33,427 nt of DNA from Verrucomicrobiota bacterium (GTDB lineage Bacteria; Verrucomicrobiota; Verrucomicrobiia; Opitutales; Opitutaceae): assembly GCA_023391285.1 (NCBI GenBank), contig JAEWBF010000072.1:1-33427 (forward strand), written 5' to 3'. The number at the start of each line of letters is the position of its first letter. Position 1 is the stretch's first letter. Made by a program: the position numbers and the translations under genes. Below the pieces are notes generated by a model, which did no database searches, had not been told where the DNA came from, and saw nothing but the letters and a program-made list of their open reading frames with translations. Shown here piece by piece: positions 30,412 to 33,427 of this stretch.

Positions 30412-32235
30412 TCACACGACCCCCGGCACAAAGCGATACCGCACCCTCGCACAATACGCCCGATACTCCGGATCAAGTCCCAGATGCCGCTCCTCGGTCC
30501 ACGCGCGCAGAAAATAAATCAGCGCCAGCCCAAACATTCCCAACGCGCCGTGCTCCGCAAAGAACACCGCACCCACGAGCCAGCCGAAAATCTTCACGGT
30601 GTAGGCCGGGTGCCGACAAAACCGATACGGGCCATACGTCACGATCCCGCGATTCGTGAGATTCGACGCCTTGAATCCCAGCGCGATCGACGCCCACGCG
30701 AAGATCACCCAACTGAGCGTGACCAACGCCTGCCCCACCGTCGCCCAGACTTCGTTCTGCAGCCATCCCACCCGCAGCGACACATTCCAGGCGTTCGCGG
30801 TAAAGGGCTGAAACGAAACCGCATTGAACGGCGGATAACACCAGAGGCACACGATCCACCCGAAAAAGGTCGGCTCCACCGACCGAATCCGATTTCGCAA
30901 GAACACCGCCTCGACCGTGTAGCCGACGCAAAACACCGCCGTATCCAAAAAAATGGACGCCTCGCGCAGATAGCGGTTGATGAGCGGCCAGCTCCAATCG
31001 AGCGACCGCGTCAGATTCGCCATGTGCTGCGAATTCTGAATCACCCACGCGCACAGCAGCGGAATGAAAAACACCTTCACGCAGCACGTGAGAAATCCCA
31101 GTTTCGCCGGCCCCCGCCACTGCCGCACCCCCGCCAGCCTGAGCGCCCGACCCACCCGCCCCGGCAGCGAAAACACATACGCCAGGAACGCCGCATACTT
31201 GTCCGCCCGCCACGGCGTGGCCCTGTCACAGAACCATGAATACGCCGGTGAAACCACCGCAACAGCCGCGCTGTAGAGATCCGCAACGCCCCACGGCAGC
31301 CAACCCTGCGGCGTAAAGAAGCGCCGATACTCCGGCCCGAGCGTGAACGGCTTCGCGATGTCAAAGAATCGGCCGATCCACGGCAGTTGCTGCAACACCC
31401 CGCAAATCGCCGGAAGTTCGCGCAACACCCAATAACCGAGCAACAGCAGCCAGAATCGCGCACAGACCTTCGCCACCCAATCGCCCGTCGAACTCTTCGG
31501 CTGCACCACACACAGCACCACAAAAGACGTGCTTCCGAAGATCAGCAGTAGTGTCAGCAGCAACCCGTGCGGCAGCGCCCCGCGCGGATAATCCCCCGAT
31601 CGGAAATCCAGCCGCAGCGTGTCCTGCACGAGTTGCAACACCTTCCCTCCCGCCGCGTCCTCCTGTCGGTAGGCGAAAATCGGATACGTGTTGGTAAAGT
31701 CCGAGTTCCGCCCGCGCACGCGCCACGTTCTCACTCCGTCCGCAACATTGTCCGCCAGCACCGCGACTTCCTCCGGCAGCGTCAGGGTCCATCGCTCCGG
31801 CTGGTCAGCCGTCAGCTTGATCGTTCCTTCCTTCTGAATGAATGGCGTTTCGAGTTCCGCCCGCGATTGCGCCCGTCGAGGCGCGCCCACGTGAAACTCG
31901 CCCACGTGCACCAGCGAATACCGCTCGCCCCGATTCCAATACGCCACCCGTGCGATCAGCGGATAACTACCGCTGACGCTCGGCCAGGCGACCGTGAACG
32001 CGAAGGTGCGCGCCTCACCCGCCTCGACCGTCGGCGCTTCCGCCGCCGTATAAGGGCGCTCCCCAAGTTCGATCGAAACTCCCGCCAGACGCAGCGGCGC
32101 CGACGCAGCATTTCGCACCGTCACGCGCACATCCGTCCCGCGTGCTTCGAGCGTCAATCCGATGTCGACGTCTGCCGCATCGGCCACGCCTGCGATCACA
32201 AGAAAGAGAAACGCGGGAAACGCGCAGCGGATCAT
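30412..32235 (-). CDS. Membrane protein: exported N-terminal domain, about 8 TM helices, ICMT/PEMT-like methyltransferase C-terminus
   Basis: The protein has 607 residues from MIRCAFPAFLFLV. The frame runs 42 codons further up, but that stretch lacks protein character and this ATG starts a signal peptide (1-20). Residues 21-190 are two beta-rich segments resembling an Ig/CARDB-like fold. Then come hydrophobic segments (LLLTLLLIFGSTSFVVLCVV, FWLLLLGYWVL, VKVFFIPLLCAWVI, ASIFLDTAVFCVGYTVEAVFL, ALVTLSWVIFAWASIALGF and others). The last ~75 residues carry the isoprenylcysteine/phospholipid methyltransferase signature: YRFCRHPAY (Arg540-His-Pro near 541-543), TEERHL (Glu581-Glu582) and YCARVRYRFVPG. 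It probably methylates a lipid or prenylated substrate in the membrane. The N-terminal fusion is not one I know. Confidence 0.8.
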   Translation of the reverse strand: MIRCAFPAFLFLVIAGVADAADVDIGLTLEARGTDVRVTVRNAASAPLRLAGVSIELGERPYTAAEAPTVEAGEARTFAFTVAWPSVSGSYPLIARVAYWNRGERYSLVHVGEFHVGAPRRAQSRAELETPFIQKEGTIKLTADQPERWTLTLPEEVAVLADNVADGVRTWRVRGRNSDFTNTYPIFAYRQEDAAGGKVLQLVQDTLRLDFRSGDYPRGALPHGLLLTLLLIFGSTSFVVLCVVQPKSSTGDWVAKVCARFWLLLLGYWVLRELPAICGVLQQLPWIGRFFDIAKPFTLGPEYRRFFTPQGWLPWGVADLYSAAVAVVSPAYSWFCDRATPWRADKYAAFLAYVFSLPGRVGRALRLAGVRQWRGPAKLGFLTCCVKVFFIPLLCAWVIQNSQHMANLTRSLDWSWPLINRYLREASIFLDTAVFCVGYTVEAVFLRNRIRSVEPTFFGWIVCLWCYPPFNAVSFQPFTANAWNVSLRVGWLQNEVWATVGQALVTLSWVIFAWASIALGFKASNLTNRGIVTYGPYRFCRHPAYTVKIFGWLVGAVFFAEHGALGMFGLALIYFLRAWTEERHLGLDPEYRAYCARVRYRFVPGVV

Positions 32236-32312
32236 CGCGATCCCCCGTTCTCGGATCGACACCCGGAGCATGGTTGCACGCCAACATAGCTTGCGCCCCC
32301 GCTCGGTCAGCA

Positions 32313-33305
32313 ATGTTCGTCCGGATGAGCAAATCCGAACCGGAGTCATCGCGCCGTCCACACAAACTAGGATGCACCTCAGCCCCGCCCTTCCCCGTGC
32401 GTCCTTCCCCTTCCGTTCTCATCCTCTGGAGCTTCATCGCGCTCGGCTGCGTCCTGCGTCTCGCGAATCCGTTCCTCCCTGGCCACAATCCGCTCGATCA
32501 ACTCTGGAGCGATCCCGCGCGCCACTGGAACAACGCCACCGATCTCCTCGGCAAGACCCCGCTTCATGCGATCAACCAAATCGGCTACCAACTCTGGCTC
32601 GCCGCAGTCGCCAAATTCACCCTCGACATTCCCACGCTCGTCGCGGCCTACGCGGGTCTGTTGAGCGTCGCGAACACGTGGATCTGGTATCGCTTCTTCC
32701 GCGAGTTCTTCCGGCTCAAAACCACCGCGCTGCTCGCCTGGGTCGCGATCCTCTATCTGCCGTCGTGGTTCGCCATCTTCCGACTGTTCATGTCGGAAAC
32801 GCTCTTCATCCCGCTCGTCGGCCTCAGCCTCTGGATGACGTGGCGCTGCCTGAGAAAACAAACTGTCGGCGCCTTCGTCGCCATGGGGCTGTGCTGGACG
32901 TTCGCCGGCCTGACGCGCGGCGTCGCGATCCCCATGGCCGCTGTCGCCACGCTCTATTTATGGATCCTGCAGCGCGAAAAACTCCAGAAGGCCCTCGCGC
33001 TCGGCCTGCCGCTCGCCGCCATCCTCCTCGCCTGCGCGTATCGCACCTACGCGCTCACCGGCATTTTCCATCCGCTTTCATCCGGTCATTACGACTACGC
33101 CTACGCGGTTTCCGGCAACAAAACCGTCCATCTCGATTTCCACGAAAACGGCGTCACGAGTTACACCTACTGGTTCGGCAGTCCGTCGATGAACGAACAG
33201 CCGCTCCGCCCGTTCTCCGACTGGAAAACGAAACGCTCGGGCGCACTGAGGTTCACGATCGATCTCAATCACCAGCGCGAATCCTGGCGCACCGCCTTTG
33301 ATTGA
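32313..33305 (+). pseudogene. GT39/PMT-like polytopic membrane glycosyltransferase, cut off by an IS element
   Basis: The remaining 330 residues begin at ATG 32313 or 32325; no Shine-Dalgarno supports either. They contain several membrane helices (VLILWSFIALGCVLRLANPF, LVAAYAGLLSVANTWIWYRFF, LLAWVAILYLPSWFAIF, TLFIPLVGLSLWMTW, VAIPMAAVATLYLWIL, ALALGLPLAAILLACAYR) in the pattern of dolichyl-phosphate-mannose-protein mannosyltransferase-like (GT39/PMT_2/ArnT-like) enzymes. An N-terminal GHNPLDQLWSDPARHW loop corresponds to the acidic, acceptor-side loop. The TGA stop (33303-33305) is the first triplet of the IS left end, so the C-terminal part (normally 150-300 residues more) is separated or lost. 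It is divergent from the ICMT-like gene. The glycosyl donor and acceptor are unknown. Confidence 0.75.
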
Positions 33306-33427
33306 GGTTGCCCCGGTTTGACGGACACGAGTTGGGCTCAAGAAAGAGAGCCTACCAATGACCCAATCGAGTTCAGACGGCGCAATGCGCCGTCGCAAGT
33401 TTACGGAGCAATACCGTCGGGACGCCG
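33303..33427 (+). mobile_element. Left end of an IS3-family insertion sequence (continues beyond the window)
   Basis: It begins TGAGGTTGCCCC...GGACAC, the TGA...GGACAC layout common at IS3-family terminal inverted repeats. An OrfA-like frame starts 55 bases in. The right end, OrfB (DDE transposase) and the target duplication are outside the window. Confidence 0.8.
33358..33427 (+). CDS. IS3-family transposase OrfA, N-terminal fragment
   Basis: Only 23 codons are in the window. Residues 11-23 (RRRKFTEQYRRDA) match the usual opening of IS3-family OrfA helix-turn-helix proteins (R-x-KFTxEFKxxAV). A purine-rich AAGAAAGAGAG (33340-33350) lies 8 bases before the ATG and may be the ribosome-binding site. 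The gene is cut by the window end, so intactness cannot be judged. Confidence 0.8.
   Translation, partial: MTQSSSDGAMRRRKFTEQYRRDA

Overview
The window is GC-rich bacterial DNA with tightly packed genes and almost no Shine-Dalgarno sequences in front of start codons. The gene content points to a Verrucomicrobiota member, most likely Opitutaceae-like. Two rho genes, a 219-residue protein of a type I associate with Verrucomicrobia, secreted sulfatases of the Cys type, secreted RraA-like and DUF4038/DUF6298-like proteins, and many short intergenic repeats all fit. This placement is inference; no rRNA gene is present to settle it.

Positions 1-14983 hold housekeeping genes in small units: acetyl-CoA synthetase (acs, minus strand) divergent from a first, short rho; a 586-residue protein of unknown function; a four-helix-bundle (S23/IVP-type) gene enclosed by inverted repeats; hisF; ppk1; a conserved protein of unknown function; a PPP-type metallophosphatase; an isochorismatase-fold hydrolase; a YhaM-like OB-fold/HD nuclease; comM (minus) behind an HD-domain gene; and coaE.

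Positions 15048-23308 hold a second, longer rho with an Arg/Gly/Asp-rich disordered N-terminus, then a 318-base repeat-bearing gap, then a type IV pilus/type II secretion motor cluster in the order pilB-like, pilT, second pilB-like, pilC. These encode the extension motor(s), the retraction motor and the inner-membrane platform.

Positions 23322-33427 are more accessory. A methyltransferase gene and tRNA-Glu(CTC) precede a set of exported proteins that look aimed at sulfated or complex polysaccharides: an RraA-like protein, a glycosidase-like protein and two sulfatases. A membrane protein with an isoprenylcysteine-methyltransferase-like C-terminus follows. The last gene, a GT39-like membrane protein, is cut off by the left end of an IS3-family insertion sequence that runs out of the window.

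The most unusual features are not the large genes. They are the inverted-repeat-bounded four-helix-bundle cassette (5248-5722); a near-identical palindrome with the same 5-base loop upstream of two unrelated genes (10766-10790 and 17268-17294); GC-rich hairpin repeats placed at or just after stop codons (3334, 6504, 26785); 10-base-period repeats (17301 and 28694-28766); and two diverged Rho factors within 15 kb. No CRISPR array, rRNA or riboswitch was recognised.
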